A stretch of 64,000 nucleotides of DNA from positions 124,001 through 188,000 of the forward strand of contig JBDXHU010000006.1 of the NCBI GenBank assembly GCA_039989475.1. The letters run 5' to 3'. The DNA is from JBDXHU01 sp039989475. GTDB lineage: Bacteria; Pseudomonadota; Gammaproteobacteria; Pseudomonadales; Halieaceae. A program made the position numbers and the translations under genes. The notes beneath the pieces are model-generated. The model saw nothing but the letters and a program-made list of their open reading frames with translations, had not been told where the DNA came from and searched no databases. Positions 43,454 to 51,680 of this stretch are shown one piece after another (position 1 is the first letter of the stretch; each line of letters opens with the position of its first letter).

Positions 43454-43873
43454 TCAGCAGCATCTCGGCGCATTCTGCGCGGCGGTATCTGCGCCACTTT
43501 CCTCGGCGTCCTCTTTCACGAAAAAGAACTCCCAGGCATGCCCGTCGGGGTCGGTGACCCAGGTCTTGTCCTGGCGGGCGTAGCAACAGGTAACGTCTTC
43601 TTCCGGTGCCGTGATCAGGCCCAGTTCCTGCAATCGCTGGTCCACCTTTGCAACCGTGTCCGCGTCATTGACCTCAATACCCAGGTGGTTGATGTGACCG
43701 TGCTGAACGGTCTTTTCATTCCGGTTCAGGGTCAGGTTCAGTGCCGGTTCCTGCAGGTCGAATTTGGCCCAGTTCTCCCTGACCTTGGCGGGTTCCTGGT
43801 CGAATAAGCTGGAGTAGAACTTGATCGATTCCTCAAAGTGGTTGGTGTTTAGTGCAACATGAATTCTGCTCAT
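43454..43873 (-). CDS. arsI: ArsI/CadI-type glyoxalase-fold protein
   Basis: A 139-residue glyoxalase/dioxygenase-fold protein. MSRIHVALNTNHFEESIKFY and HINHLGIEV give metal ligands (His5, His64), and the pair of cysteines in EEDVTCCYARQDKTWV is the mark of ArsI, the C-As lyase that demethylates organoarsenicals; AWEFFFV gives the third ligand. CadI proteins are close relatives. The ATG at 43873 has AGGAG seven bases upstream; the longer frame lacks support. An extra C-terminal CC ends the protein. It is preceded on the same strand by arsR, and a 12-mer identical to one upstream of arsR lies about 75 bases before its start. Confidence 0.85.
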   Translation of the reverse strand: MSRIHVALNTNHFEESIKFYSSLFDQEPAKVRENWAKFDLQEPALNLTLNRNEKTVQHGHINHLGIEVNDADTVAKVDQRLQELGLITAPEEDVTCCYARQDKTWVTDPDGHAWEFFFVKEDAEESGADTAAQNAPRCC

Positions 43874-43945
43874 CTGATTTCTCCTTACAAGTGTTAACGG
43901 GATTATCGCCGGAGGGGCTTTCCCCGCGATTTGATAATTCGTGAA

Positions 43946-43957
43946 ATATCGAAATAA
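43946..43957 (-). promoter_or_regulatory. Probable ArsR operator upstream of arsI
   Basis: ATATCGAAATAA here is identical to 44348-44359 upstream of arsR. The flank TTTGATAATTCGTGA makes an imperfect palindrome with it. ArsR proteins bind such AT-rich dyads over their own promoters and release them when As(III) or organoarsenicals bind. Confidence 0.55.
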
Positions 43958-44016
43958 AAGGTCGAACAATCGGTCCGGGTTCATAGATCATAGTGCTTGT
44001 ACCTCCGGCGCCTGGC

Positions 44017-44337
44017 CTAGCAGCTGCGCTGTTCGATTTCCACGCCGCAGCCGCTGCAGCAGTCGTGGTAGAGAAAATTAACCAGGTCACCCAGCGTGGC
44101 CGCATTGGCCCGGTACCAGATCCACTGCTTGTCCTTGCGTGATTGCACCAGGTCTTCCCGCCGCAGGCGATCCAGGTGATGCGACAGGGTCGAGTTGGGA
44201 ATACCCGTGGCCCGGCTGATATCGCCTGCACTTATTTCTTCCGGGTAGCCGCCAAGCAACAACTTGAGAATACCCAGTCGAGCCTCGTTGCCAAGTGCCG
44301 CCATGCGGTCTGCGTGAATTGCCAGGTTAGTTTCCAT
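44017..44337 (-). CDS. arsR: ArsR family metalloregulator
   Basis: A 106-residue winged-helix repressor (MAALGNEARLGILKLLL, then the recognition helix region TGIPNSTLSHHLDRLRREDLV). The metal-binding cysteines are not in the classic helix but in the C-terminal tail: C93, C94, C97 and C106, comparable to the C-terminal arrangement known from Acidithiobacillus ArsR. It is followed by arsI, with which it forms a small arsenic module. No arsB, arsC or acr3 is in view. Confidence 0.88.
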   Translation of the reverse strand: METNLAIHADRMAALGNEARLGILKLLLGGYPEEISAGDISRATGIPNSTLSHHLDRLRREDLVQSRKDKQWIWYRANAATLGDLVNFLYHDCCSGCGVEIEQRSC

Positions 44338-44347
44338 ATTTCGAATA

Positions 44348-44359
44348 ATATCGAAATAA
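44348..44359 (-). promoter_or_regulatory. Probable ArsR operator upstream of arsR
   Basis: TTTCGA-ATAATA-TCGAAA is a dyad with perfect 6-base arms just 5' of the arsR start. The segment ATATCGAAATAA is repeated exactly upstream of arsI. This suggests autoregulation and joint control of arsI. Confidence 0.6.
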
Positions 44360-44401
44360 GCCAGAAATGCAACAGTTTTCTACTGCGGGTGTTGCCAGGG
44401 T

Positions 44402-45037
44402 CTAGGGCTGATTCAGCAAGGTCAGGCACAGCGCCTGCAGATCGGCAGCGCTGCGTTTGGCCTTGGTGGATGTTTGCTCGGTGATGCTCAGCAGCAAGGC
44501 GTGGGTCATTTCCAGGCACATGCGGGCCCGGCGCTCCAGTTCACCGCGGCTGTGGGCAAGACCGAGGCGGCGGAACATGTTGCTGAGCCGACTGATCACC
44601 ATGTCGTCGTGGGCCTCGTCCAGGTCGCGCAATTCCGGAACCGACCACATGGCCTGCACCAGTGGCAGCATGCCTCTCTGGTCCTGGTAGTTAGTCAATA
44701 GCCGCGGTACCAGCGCAGCCACAAATTGTTGCTGATCCAGTTGTTCCAGTGGCAGGGCCGCCACGTCCTCCAGCGCAACACTGTATTGCTCCAGCCACTG
44801 CTCGCCCATGGCATACAGAATGGCCTGTTTGTTAGGGAAGTAGTGATACAGCGAGCCCACCGATATAGCCATCTCGCGGGCGATCAGGATGGTGGTCAGG
44901 TCGTCAAAGCCAACCTGCTCCAGCAGGGCCGCTGTGGCCCGCAGTATTTCTTCGCGACGCTGTCGGGAGCGCTCCTGCACAGGTTGGCGCTTGTGCGCCA
45001 TGCGCGCTTTGCGAGTCTGTATGCGACTTTCAACCAT
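44402..45037 (-). CDS. TetR family transcription regulator
   Basis: A TetR-type repressor of about 211 residues. The N-terminal DNA-binding domain is clear (SRQRREEILRATAALL, then the helix MAISVGSLYHYFPNKQAI), and the rest is helical ligand-binding domain. The open frame runs far upstream into the oxidoreductase gene; the ATG at 45037 lies just past that gene's stop, and the ATG at 45001 (MAHKRQPVQ) is an alternative, neither with a good ribosome site. It follows puuB on the same strand, so it may control the puu genes through the dyad at 46334-46379. Confidence 0.82.
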   Translation of the reverse strand: MVESRIQTRKARMAHKRQPVQERSRQRREEILRATAALLEQVGFDDLTTILIAREMAISVGSLYHYFPNKQAILYAMGEQWLEQYSVALEDVAALPLEQLDQQQFVAALVPRLLTNYQDQRGMLPLVQAMWSVPELRDLDEAHDDMVISRLSNMFRRLGLAHSRGELERRARMCLEMTHALLLSITEQTSTKAKRSAADLQALCLTLLNQP

Positions 45038-45047
45038 GGGCGCGCGA

Positions 45048-46328
45048 CTACAATCGGTCCAGCATGGCATGCCAGCCCATGGCCAGTACCAGGCCCGGCC
45101 AGCGTAACAGTGTTCCGCCCGGGAAGGTGGGCGCCGGTACACTGGCCATAATGTCAAAGCGCTCGGCGCTGCCGGCAATGGCTTCGGCCAGCAGCTTGCC
45201 GGCCAGCGTGGCAATGGGAACACCGTGTCCCGAATAGCCCTGGGCGTAATAAATATTGCCGGCCAGGCGGCCGAAGGAGGGCATGCGGCTCATCGTAATG
45301 GCCAGGGTGCCGCCCCAGGCGTAGTCGATGCGCGTGTCGGCCAGTTCAGGGTAGGTTTGCAGCATGCGCTTGCGCACGAAACCCTTCAAGTCGGCGGGGA
45401 AGCGCCGGGTGTAGGACTCGCCGCCGCCGAACAACAGGCGCCAGTCCCTGGAGAGCTTCCAGTAATTGACGACAAACAGGCTGTCTGCCATGCAGCTGTC
45501 GTCTCGAATCAGGCTGCGCGCCCGCTCTTCACCCAGTGGTTCGGTTGCCAGCACAAAATTGTTTATCGGCATTATCTTGCCTGCGGCGCTGCGCGACAGC
45601 TTTTCCAGGTAGCCATTGCAGGCGAGGATCATGTAGCGCGCTTTCACCGCACCCTGTTCAGTGCGCACAGTGACCTTCTGGCCCTCGCTATAAGCCGTCA
45701 CCCGGCTCTGCTCGTAGAGTTGTGCCCCGGCCCTGTCGGCCGCCGCGGCCAGTCCCAGTGCATAGTTAAGGGGGTGCAAATGGCGGCCGCCGCTGTCGGC
45801 CAGGCCGGCAAAATAGCGACGGCTGCTGGTCATTTGCTCCAGTTCCTCGCGCTCGATAAATCGCGCCTTGTCATAGTGGTAATCGCGCTGCAGCTTGTCG
45901 GCGTAGGCCTTCAGGTCATCAACATGGGATGGTTTTGCCGCCACGTGCAGATCGCCGGTCTTCAGCTCGCAGTCGATGTCGTGGCGCTGGACCAGGTCGC
46001 AAACCGTGTCCACAGCCTCCAGGCCCAGTTGCCAGAGCCGCTGGGCATGCTCCATCCCCAGTTTTGCCTCCAGTGCTTCCTGGTCGGCGCGCTGGCCGGT
46101 ACTGCAATGTCCACCGTTGCGCCCCGAGGCGCCCCAGCCCACGCGTTCGGCCTCCAGCAGTGCCACGCTGTAACCCTTGTCGCGCAAATGAAGCGCGCTG
46201 GACAGGCCGGTATAGCCACCACCTACGATACAGATATCGACCTCCAGCTCGCCCTTGAGCTGGGGGAAGCTCAGTGCCTGGTTGGCGCTGGCGGCATACC
46301 AGGAGTCAATGTGGCCGTTCAGTGTCAT
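45048..46328 (-). CDS. puuB: Gamma-glutamylputrescine oxidase-like FAD oxidoreductase
   Basis: A 426-residue flavoprotein of the D-amino-acid oxidase (DAO) family, the same length as E. coli PuuB. The dinucleotide-binding motif is VGGGYTGLSSALHL (about residues 35-48), then GWGASGRNGGHCS, which is typical of the PuuB/OrdL group. The C-terminal FAD segment includes YAQGYSGHGVPIATLAGKL. PuuB oxidises gamma-glutamylputrescine to the aldehyde in putrescine breakdown. The divergent neighbour is a PuuA-type ligase, which supports the call. Another glutamylated amine as substrate cannot be excluded. Confidence 0.82.
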   Translation of the reverse strand: MTLNGHIDSWYAASANQALSFPQLKGELEVDICIVGGGYTGLSSALHLRDKGYSVALLEAERVGWGASGRNGGHCSTGQRADQEALEAKLGMEHAQRLWQLGLEAVDTVCDLVQRHDIDCELKTGDLHVAAKPSHVDDLKAYADKLQRDYHYDKARFIEREELEQMTSSRRYFAGLADSGGRHLHPLNYALGLAAAADRAGAQLYEQSRVTAYSEGQKVTVRTEQGAVKARYMILACNGYLEKLSRSAAGKIMPINNFVLATEPLGEERARSLIRDDSCMADSLFVVNYWKLSRDWRLLFGGGESYTRRFPADLKGFVRKRMLQTYPELADTRIDYAWGGTLAITMSRMPSFGRLAGNIYYAQGYSGHGVPIATLAGKLLAEAIAGSAERFDIMASVPAPTFPGGTLLRWPGLVLAMGWHAMLDRL

Positions 46329-46333
46329 GCATC

Positions 46334-46379
46334 AAACCGAATAATTGTTCGAAATTAAAGTTGAATAATAATTCGGTTT
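46334..46379. promoter_or_regulatory. Dyad in the puuB-puuA divergent promoter region
   Basis: AAACCGAAT (46334-46342) and ATTCGGTTT (46371-46379) are perfect 9-base inverted arms, extended by AATT-rich bases on the inside. The spacing fits a dimeric or tetrameric repressor that covers both promoters. The TetR protein next to puuB or a PuuR-like factor elsewhere could be the binder. Confidence 0.5.
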
Positions 46380-46416
46380 TTTGCCATAATCAATGTTTTC
46401 CGCACCGAGAAATCTC

Positions 46417-47751
46417 ATGGACGCCATCAGCGAGTGGTTACGCGAACACAAAATCTCAGAGGTCGAAGCCCTGGTGCCCGATCTCACCGGCAACGCCCGG
46501 GGTAAATTCATTCCCGCCGGTCAGTTTATGCAGCGTGGCTTCCCGCGCCTGCCGGAGAGTATCCTGGCGCAGACCGTGACCGGCGAATACAGTGATGATC
46601 ACTGGGATTTTGTTGAGCCCACCGATGCGGATATGATCCTCAAGCCCGACCCGTCCACCATGCGCCTGGTGCCCTGGGGCCGCGAACCCACCGCCCAGAT
46701 TATCCACGACTGCTACACCCGGGATGACCAGCCGCACCCACTGGCGACCCGCAATGTTTTGCGTCGGGTGCTGGCGCTGTATGCCGAGCAGGGCCTGCAA
46801 CCGGTGATTGCTCCAGAGATGGAGTTCTACCTGGTGAAGAAGAACATCGACGCCGACCAGGAGCTGAGTCCTCCCGCCGGCCGTAGCGGCCGCGCCGAGA
46901 TGTCGCGGCAGTCCTACAGTATTGATGCGGTGGCCGAGTTCGAGGACTTTGTCGAGGATATGTACGATTACGCCGAGGCCCAGACCCTGGATGTGGATAC
47001 CCTGATCCACGAGAACGGAGCGGCGCAGATGGAGATTAACTTCCTGCACGGCGACGCGCTAAGCCTCGCCGACCAGGTGTTTACCTTCAAGCGCACGGTG
47101 CGCGAGACGGCGCACAAGCACGGTATGTACGCCACCTTTATGGCCAAGCCCATGCAGCGCGAGCCCGGCAGTGCCATGCACATTCACCAGAGCATCCTGG
47201 ACAAGGAAGGCAACAACATATTCGTCGATGACAAGGGCGAGCACAGTGCCCGTTTCTTAAGCTACATAGCCGGCCTGCAGCGATTTACGCCCGACCTGAT
47301 CAGCCTGTACGCGCCCAATGTAAATTCCTACCGACGCCTGGCGCCGGATATTTCCGCACCGATTAACCTGAACTGGGGTTTTGACAATCGCACCACGGCA
47401 TTCCGGGTACCCGATAGCCCGGTCGATGCCACCCGGGTTGAAAATCGCTTTCCCGGCGCTGACGCCAATCCCTATCTGGCGATTGCCGCCAGCCTGGCCA
47501 GTGGCCTGTTGGGCATGAACATGAAGCTTGAGGCCAGCGCGCCACACCTGGGCACTGCCAACGAGGAGTCGGTGGAAGTCGCGCGTTCACTTGAAGAGGG
47601 CCTGCGCAACCTGCAGAGCACGCCCGAACTGGTGGAGATCTTTGGGGAACTGTTCCTGCGGGCTTATACTGCGGTTAAGCTTGATGAGTTTGAAGAGTTC
47701 AACCGGGTAATCAGCTCCTGGGAGCGGGAACACCTGCTGTTGAACGTATAA
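46417..47751 (+). CDS. puuA: Gamma-glutamylputrescine synthetase-like (glutamine synthetase family)
   Basis: A 444-residue glutamine-synthetase fold ligase. The ATP/metal segments are IAPEMEFYLVKK, ENGAAQMEINFLHGDAL, GSAMHIHQSI and RVENRFPGADANPYLAIAA, as in PuuA and GlnA-like GS-III-related enzymes rather than GlnA itself, since the adenylylation loop is missing. It joins glutamate to putrescine or another amine. I prefer the ATG at 46417 (MDAISEWLREH) over 46393 because of GAG at a useful distance and the family start pattern. Divergent from puuB, which would act on the product. Confidence 0.82.
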   Translation: MDAISEWLREHKISEVEALVPDLTGNARGKFIPAGQFMQRGFPRLPESILAQTVTGEYSDDHWDFVEPTDADMILKPDPSTMRLVPWGREPTAQIIHDCYTRDDQPHPLATRNVLRRVLALYAEQGLQPVIAPEMEFYLVKKNIDADQELSPPAGRSGRAEMSRQSYSIDAVAEFEDFVEDMYDYAEAQTLDVDTLIHENGAAQMEINFLHGDALSLADQVFTFKRTVRETAHKHGMYATFMAKPMQREPGSAMHIHQSILDKEGNNIFVDDKGEHSARFLSYIAGLQRFTPDLISLYAPNVNSYRRLAPDISAPINLNWGFDNRTTAFRVPDSPVDATRVENRFPGADANPYLAIAASLASGLLGMNMKLEASAPHLGTANEESVEVARSLEEGLRNLQSTPELVEIFGELFLRAYTAVKLDEFEEFNRVISSWEREHLLLNV

Positions 47752-47768
47752 AAATACCGGGGGAAATC

Positions 47769-49772
47769 ATGCGGCTATTCGCGATTCCGGGCATCCTCGC
47801 CCTGTTGTTACTGTCTGCCTGCAGTGAAAAAGAGGCAGGAAACGCTGCTGACCGGGTCTTTCTCAATGGCACTGTCTATACCGCAGATAGTGAACGATCC
47901 CTGGCCACTGCGCTGGCGGTCCGCGGCGAACGAATTACCTACGTTGGCGATGACGCTGGTGCCCGTGCATTGATTGGCGACGATACGCAGGTTCTGGACC
48001 TGGCAGGACGCATGCTCATTCCCGGCCTGCACGACATGCACATTCACCCCATGGGCATAGTTGAGGGTGACGGTTGTGACCTCGCCAGCGCCGTTCTCGA
48101 CCTGGGCCAGATCGCCGCGGCAGTGTCGGAGTGTCTGGCTTCGCAGGAACTGGCAGCCGGCGAGTGGTTGCCGGTGGACCAATGGAATTTCAGCAATGGC
48201 AATCAGCCGGTAGCGGGTTTACGCAACCTGCGCATGGCCCTGGATGCAGCCGCGCCTGACAATCCGGTCATTCTCTGGGGCAATGACGGCCACCACGGTG
48301 CTGTGAATTCCCAGGCCCTGGCACGGGCGGTTAATGCCGAGGGCATCATTGTTGGCATCAGCGCCGCGACCCTGGCCACGGATTTTAGTACTTACCGCGA
48401 CACTATTGGGGTAGATGCGCGCGGTGAGCCCAATGGTGAGCTACACGAAACCGCGCGACAACTGGTGCAGCCGCCGCCCTGGGGCATCATCGGCGGTATC
48501 GATGCGGAGCTCATGCCCAGGGTGGCAGAGAAGCTGGCGGAGAATGGCATTACCGCCATCCAGGATGCAGCCGCGCCCCCGGCCAGCCTGGCACTGTACA
48601 AGGGCCTGCTGGACAGCGGCGACATGAGCTTCCACTTTTCCGCTTCACTGTTCCAGGATGTCGGCGACTTTACCGATGCGGATGGCGCTATCGACGTCCC
48701 CGCCATGCTGGCTGAGCTCGAGGAAATACGCGAGGCCTACCGCGACATTGCGGGGATTCGCACCGAAACCGCCAAGATTTTTGTCGACGGTGTCATTGAG
48801 GGCAATCCGCTCAATGATCCTCCCACGCTGCCCAATGCGGCGGTTTTGTCGGCCTACAAGCAGCCACAATTTGCCATCGACCTGGAAGCCGGGCAAGCCG
48901 AGATCAAGGGCTATGTCGATACCGGAAGTGAGTTGTGCCAGCAGGTGCGGGAGCAGGAAGCCCGCTATGCCGATGTGAGCACAGCGGCGGCGTTTCGTGA
49001 TCAGCACGGTTTTTTCCCGGTTCAATGCCGTATCAGCCGCGGTGTGCTGGAGCATCCGGCCAACTTTATCAGTGCCTATATGCGGGCCCTGGATAAGGCC
49101 GGATTCAAGATTCACGCCCATGTCATCGGCGACCGCGCCGTGCGTACCGCGCTGGATGGCTTCGAGGGTTTGCCGGCCGGTAAGGATGCGTCGGGGCTGC
49201 GCCACAGCCTCGGCCATGTGCAGTTGGTAGCCCCGGAGGATTACCAGCGCATAGGCGACCTGGGCCTGTACCTGGTGTTCACCTACGCCTGGATCAATCC
49301 TGATTTTCTTTACGACCTCACGGTTAACCCCTTTATCGATGAACTCAATGGCGTCGCCGAACTGTACAGGCCCGATAGTTACTATATGCGCAATGTCTAC
49401 CCGGCCAGCCAGTTACAAGCGGCCGGTGCCGTGCTCGCGGCCGGTAGCGATGCGCCCGTGGATACCCGCGAGCCGCGCCCCTTCGTGAATATTCAACAAG
49501 CGGTGACTCGCGCCAATAGCGACGGCCAGAACTTGAACACCGCAGCGCGTATTGATGTTGCCAGTGCCTTGGATGCATACACCATCAATGGCGCTCGCCT
49601 GTTCGGACACGACGCCGATACCGGATCGCTGGAAGCCGGAAAGTACGCTGACCTGGTGGTGATAGACCGCGATTTGCTGGCCCTGGAACAACAGGGTCGT
49701 GCCGCTGAGATCGCCGGCAGCCAGGTGTTAACGACCCTGTTCCGGGGTCGGGTGGTCTACGAGGCAGAATAA
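47769..49772 (+). CDS. YtcJ-like amidohydrolase lipoprotein
   Basis: A 667-residue metal-dependent hydrolase anchored as a lipoprotein (lipobox LLSAC, residues 14-18). Amidohydrolase-3/YtcJ features: DLAGRMLIPGLHDMHIHPMG (HxH metal pair), KIFVDGVIEG, HAHVIGDRAV, and SDAPVDTREP (active-site Asp). YtcJ-like enzymes hydrolyse varied amides or carbamates, but the substrate is unknown. Periplasmic or outer-membrane placement follows from the lipobox. It follows puuA by 17 bases and overlaps the next gene by one base, so it is probably in the same transcript. Confidence 0.85.
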   Translation: MRLFAIPGILALLLLSACSEKEAGNAADRVFLNGTVYTADSERSLATALAVRGERITYVGDDAGARALIGDDTQVLDLAGRMLIPGLHDMHIHPMGIVEGDGCDLASAVLDLGQIAAAVSECLASQELAAGEWLPVDQWNFSNGNQPVAGLRNLRMALDAAAPDNPVILWGNDGHHGAVNSQALARAVNAEGIIVGISAATLATDFSTYRDTIGVDARGEPNGELHETARQLVQPPPWGIIGGIDAELMPRVAEKLAENGITAIQDAAAPPASLALYKGLLDSGDMSFHFSASLFQDVGDFTDADGAIDVPAMLAELEEIREAYRDIAGIRTETAKIFVDGVIEGNPLNDPPTLPNAAVLSAYKQPQFAIDLEAGQAEIKGYVDTGSELCQQVREQEARYADVSTAAAFRDQHGFFPVQCRISRGVLEHPANFISAYMRALDKAGFKIHAHVIGDRAVRTALDGFEGLPAGKDASGLRHSLGHVQLVAPEDYQRIGDLGLYLVFTYAWINPDFLYDLTVNPFIDELNGVAELYRPDSYYMRNVYPASQLQAAGAVLAAGSDAPVDTREPRPFVNIQQAVTRANSDGQNLNTAARIDVASALDAYTINGARLFGHDADTGSLEAGKYADLVVIDRDLLALEQQGRAAEIAGSQVLTTLFRGRVVYEAE

Positions 49773-50602
49773 TGGATCATCAGACTCCACTCTGGTTTAC
49801 AGGCCTTAAATACATTGTCTATGCGCTGTTGCTGGCGAACGTATTCTTTTTCCTGCAGGAAGAAATGCGGGCGCTGGAGCATACCTTTAGCGATGGCTTT
49901 ACTGCCGGTGACATCATCCAGGCCTTCGCCGCCACCATTGATACCGGGGCCTGGGTCATTCTGCTGTTGCTGTTCGAGCTGGAAACTTCCGTCTTGCCCG
50001 ATGAACTCATCAAGGGTCGGGTTAAATGGGGCCTGCACGGTATTCGCGCCATCTGCTATGTGTTTATTGTGTACGCCTTTTACGGCTATGTGGTCGAGCT
50101 ACAGATGCTCTACAAGGTGGCGCCGCTGGCGACTGTTGACGCCTGTACCCTGTTGGGCGAGGACTGGTCCTTGCTGGTAACGATTGATGAGTACCTGCTG
50201 CTGGGCACCGCCAATTGTATCGAAGTTGGCACGGAGCTCTGGCAGGTTGGTGGCTTTAATATCGTCGCCGATAGCGCGGTGTTGCAAGACGTGCAGTGGT
50301 TGGCCTGGACCGATGTCTTCAATGCGGCGGCCTGGATCCTGGTGGTGTTGGTACTGGAATTTGACGTGCGCCTGCAGTTGCGCGGTGGTATCAACCTGCG
50401 CCTGATGCGCACCAACCTGGTAGTGAAGGGATTTTTGTACAGCGTGCTGCTGGGAGCCGCGGTGTACTGGTGGTTCGAGGGCGACTTCCTCGATTTCTGG
50501 GATGCTTTCCTGTGGTTGTTTGCCTTCGTGTTCATCGAGAGCAACCTCTTCGCCTGGCAGGCAGAAACCCTGGAACAGAACCTGGAGATAGCTGAACATT
50601 AA
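49772..50602 (+). CDS. Polytopic membrane protein of unknown function
   Basis: A 276-residue inner-membrane protein with about six transmembrane segments (YIVYALLLANVFFFL, AWVILLLLFELE, ICYVFIVYAFYGYV, AAWILVVLVLEF, FLYSVLLGAAVYWWF, FLWLFAFVFIESNLFAW). Two cysteines in the central outer loop (DACTLLG and TANCIEVG) may form a disulfide. I do not recognise the family. Its ATG overlaps the stop of the amidohydrolase gene by one base, so the two products are made together. Confidence 0.8.
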   Translation: MDHQTPLWFTGLKYIVYALLLANVFFFLQEEMRALEHTFSDGFTAGDIIQAFAATIDTGAWVILLLLFELETSVLPDELIKGRVKWGLHGIRAICYVFIVYAFYGYVVELQMLYKVAPLATVDACTLLGEDWSLLVTIDEYLLLGTANCIEVGTELWQVGGFNIVADSAVLQDVQWLAWTDVFNAAAWILVVLVLEFDVRLQLRGGINLRLMRTNLVVKGFLYSVLLGAAVYWWFEGDFLDFWDAFLWLFAFVFIESNLFAWQAETLEQNLEIAEH

Positions 50603-50627
50603 TAGTGAGCCGCGCAGCCTGAGTTAC

Positions 50628-51680
50628 GTGGCTGGCACAGATAGCGTCAGCATTATTGACCAGACTCGGCTGCCTGGCGCGCTGGTCATTGCTGAGCTGC
50701 GTGAGCTGGAAGACTTCTGCCGCGCCATTACGACCATGCAAGTGCGCGGCGCACCCCTGATTGGAATTACCGCGGCCTATGGCCTGGCTCTGCAGTTGCG
50801 GCGCGACCCCGATCCCGCACAACTGCAGGTGGCGGCGCAAGATCTCGCTGCCACACGTCCCACCGCCGTAAATCTGCAGTGGGCAATTGATCGAATGCTG
50901 CGCTGCTGCCTGCCGGCAAGCGAAGGACAGCGGGCGGCGCTGGCCCTGGCCGAGGCCGAGGCGATTGCGGCGGAAGACATCGCCGCCTGTCGCGCCATTG
51001 GCGAACACGGGCTGGACTTGCTGCAGGGGCTAGCAAAAGCGAGCAGTGGCGAAGTTGTGAATGTCATGACTCACTGCAATGCGGGTCGCCTGGCCGCGCT
51101 GGAATACGGCACCGCGCTGGCGCCGCTCTACCTGGCCCGCGAGGCCGGTCTCAAGGTGCATGTCTGGGTAAGCGAGACGCGCCCGCGCAACCAGGGCGCC
51201 AGTCTTACGGCCTGGGAATTGCAGCAGGCGGGCGTGCCCTATACCGTGATTGCCGATAATGCCGCAGCTGCCCTGATGCAGGCCGGCCAGGTCGATTGTT
51301 GTATTGTCGGTAGCGATCGCACCGCGGCTAACGGCGACGTCTGCAACAAGGTCGGTACCTATATGAAAGCCCTGGCCGCTCGTCAGCATCAGCTGCCCTT
51401 CTATGTGGCATTACCCTTGTCGACCGTGGACTGGGATTGCGCCAGTGGTGCGGACATTCCCATTGAGCAGCGCGCTGCGGATGAAGTTCTGACCCAGGCT
51501 GTGTCGGCCAGCGACGGCAGTATTTCGGTGCAAAGGCTCAGTGTCGAGGGCGCCACTGCCTGCAACCCGGCATTCGATGTGACGCCAGGCGAGTTTGTCA
51601 CTGCGTTGATCACCGAACGTGGTGTGGTGCAGGCGCGATCCGATGCCCTCGCCGCCCTGCGCCAGGGCAGCGACGCCTAG
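50628..51680 (+). CDS. mtnA: S-methyl-5-thioribose-1-phosphate isomerase
   Basis: A 350-residue (GTG start) member of the eIF2B-related aldose-ketose isomerases, in the methionine salvage pathway. Motifs: IIDQTRLPG, QVRGAPLIGITAAYG, MTHCNAGRLA (catalytic Cys region), WVSETRPRNQGASLTAWEL, CIVGSDRTAANGDVCNKVGTY (catalytic Asp). The start is not settled: the usual N-terminus would begin about ten codons earlier, where the frame is open back to a stop at 50589 but has no ATG, only ATT, CTG and this GTG. The stop overlaps the convergent radical SAM gene by four bases (CTAG). Confidence 0.9.
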   Translation: MAGTDSVSIIDQTRLPGALVIAELRELEDFCRAITTMQVRGAPLIGITAAYGLALQLRRDPDPAQLQVAAQDLAATRPTAVNLQWAIDRMLRCCLPASEGQRAALALAEAEAIAAEDIAACRAIGEHGLDLLQGLAKASSGEVVNVMTHCNAGRLAALEYGTALAPLYLAREAGLKVHVWVSETRPRNQGASLTAWELQQAGVPYTVIADNAAAALMQAGQVDCCIVGSDRTAANGDVCNKVGTYMKALAARQHQLPFYVALPLSTVDWDCASGADIPIEQRAADEVLTQAVSASDGSISVQRLSVEGATACNPAFDVTPGEFVTALITERGVVQARSDALAALRQGSDA

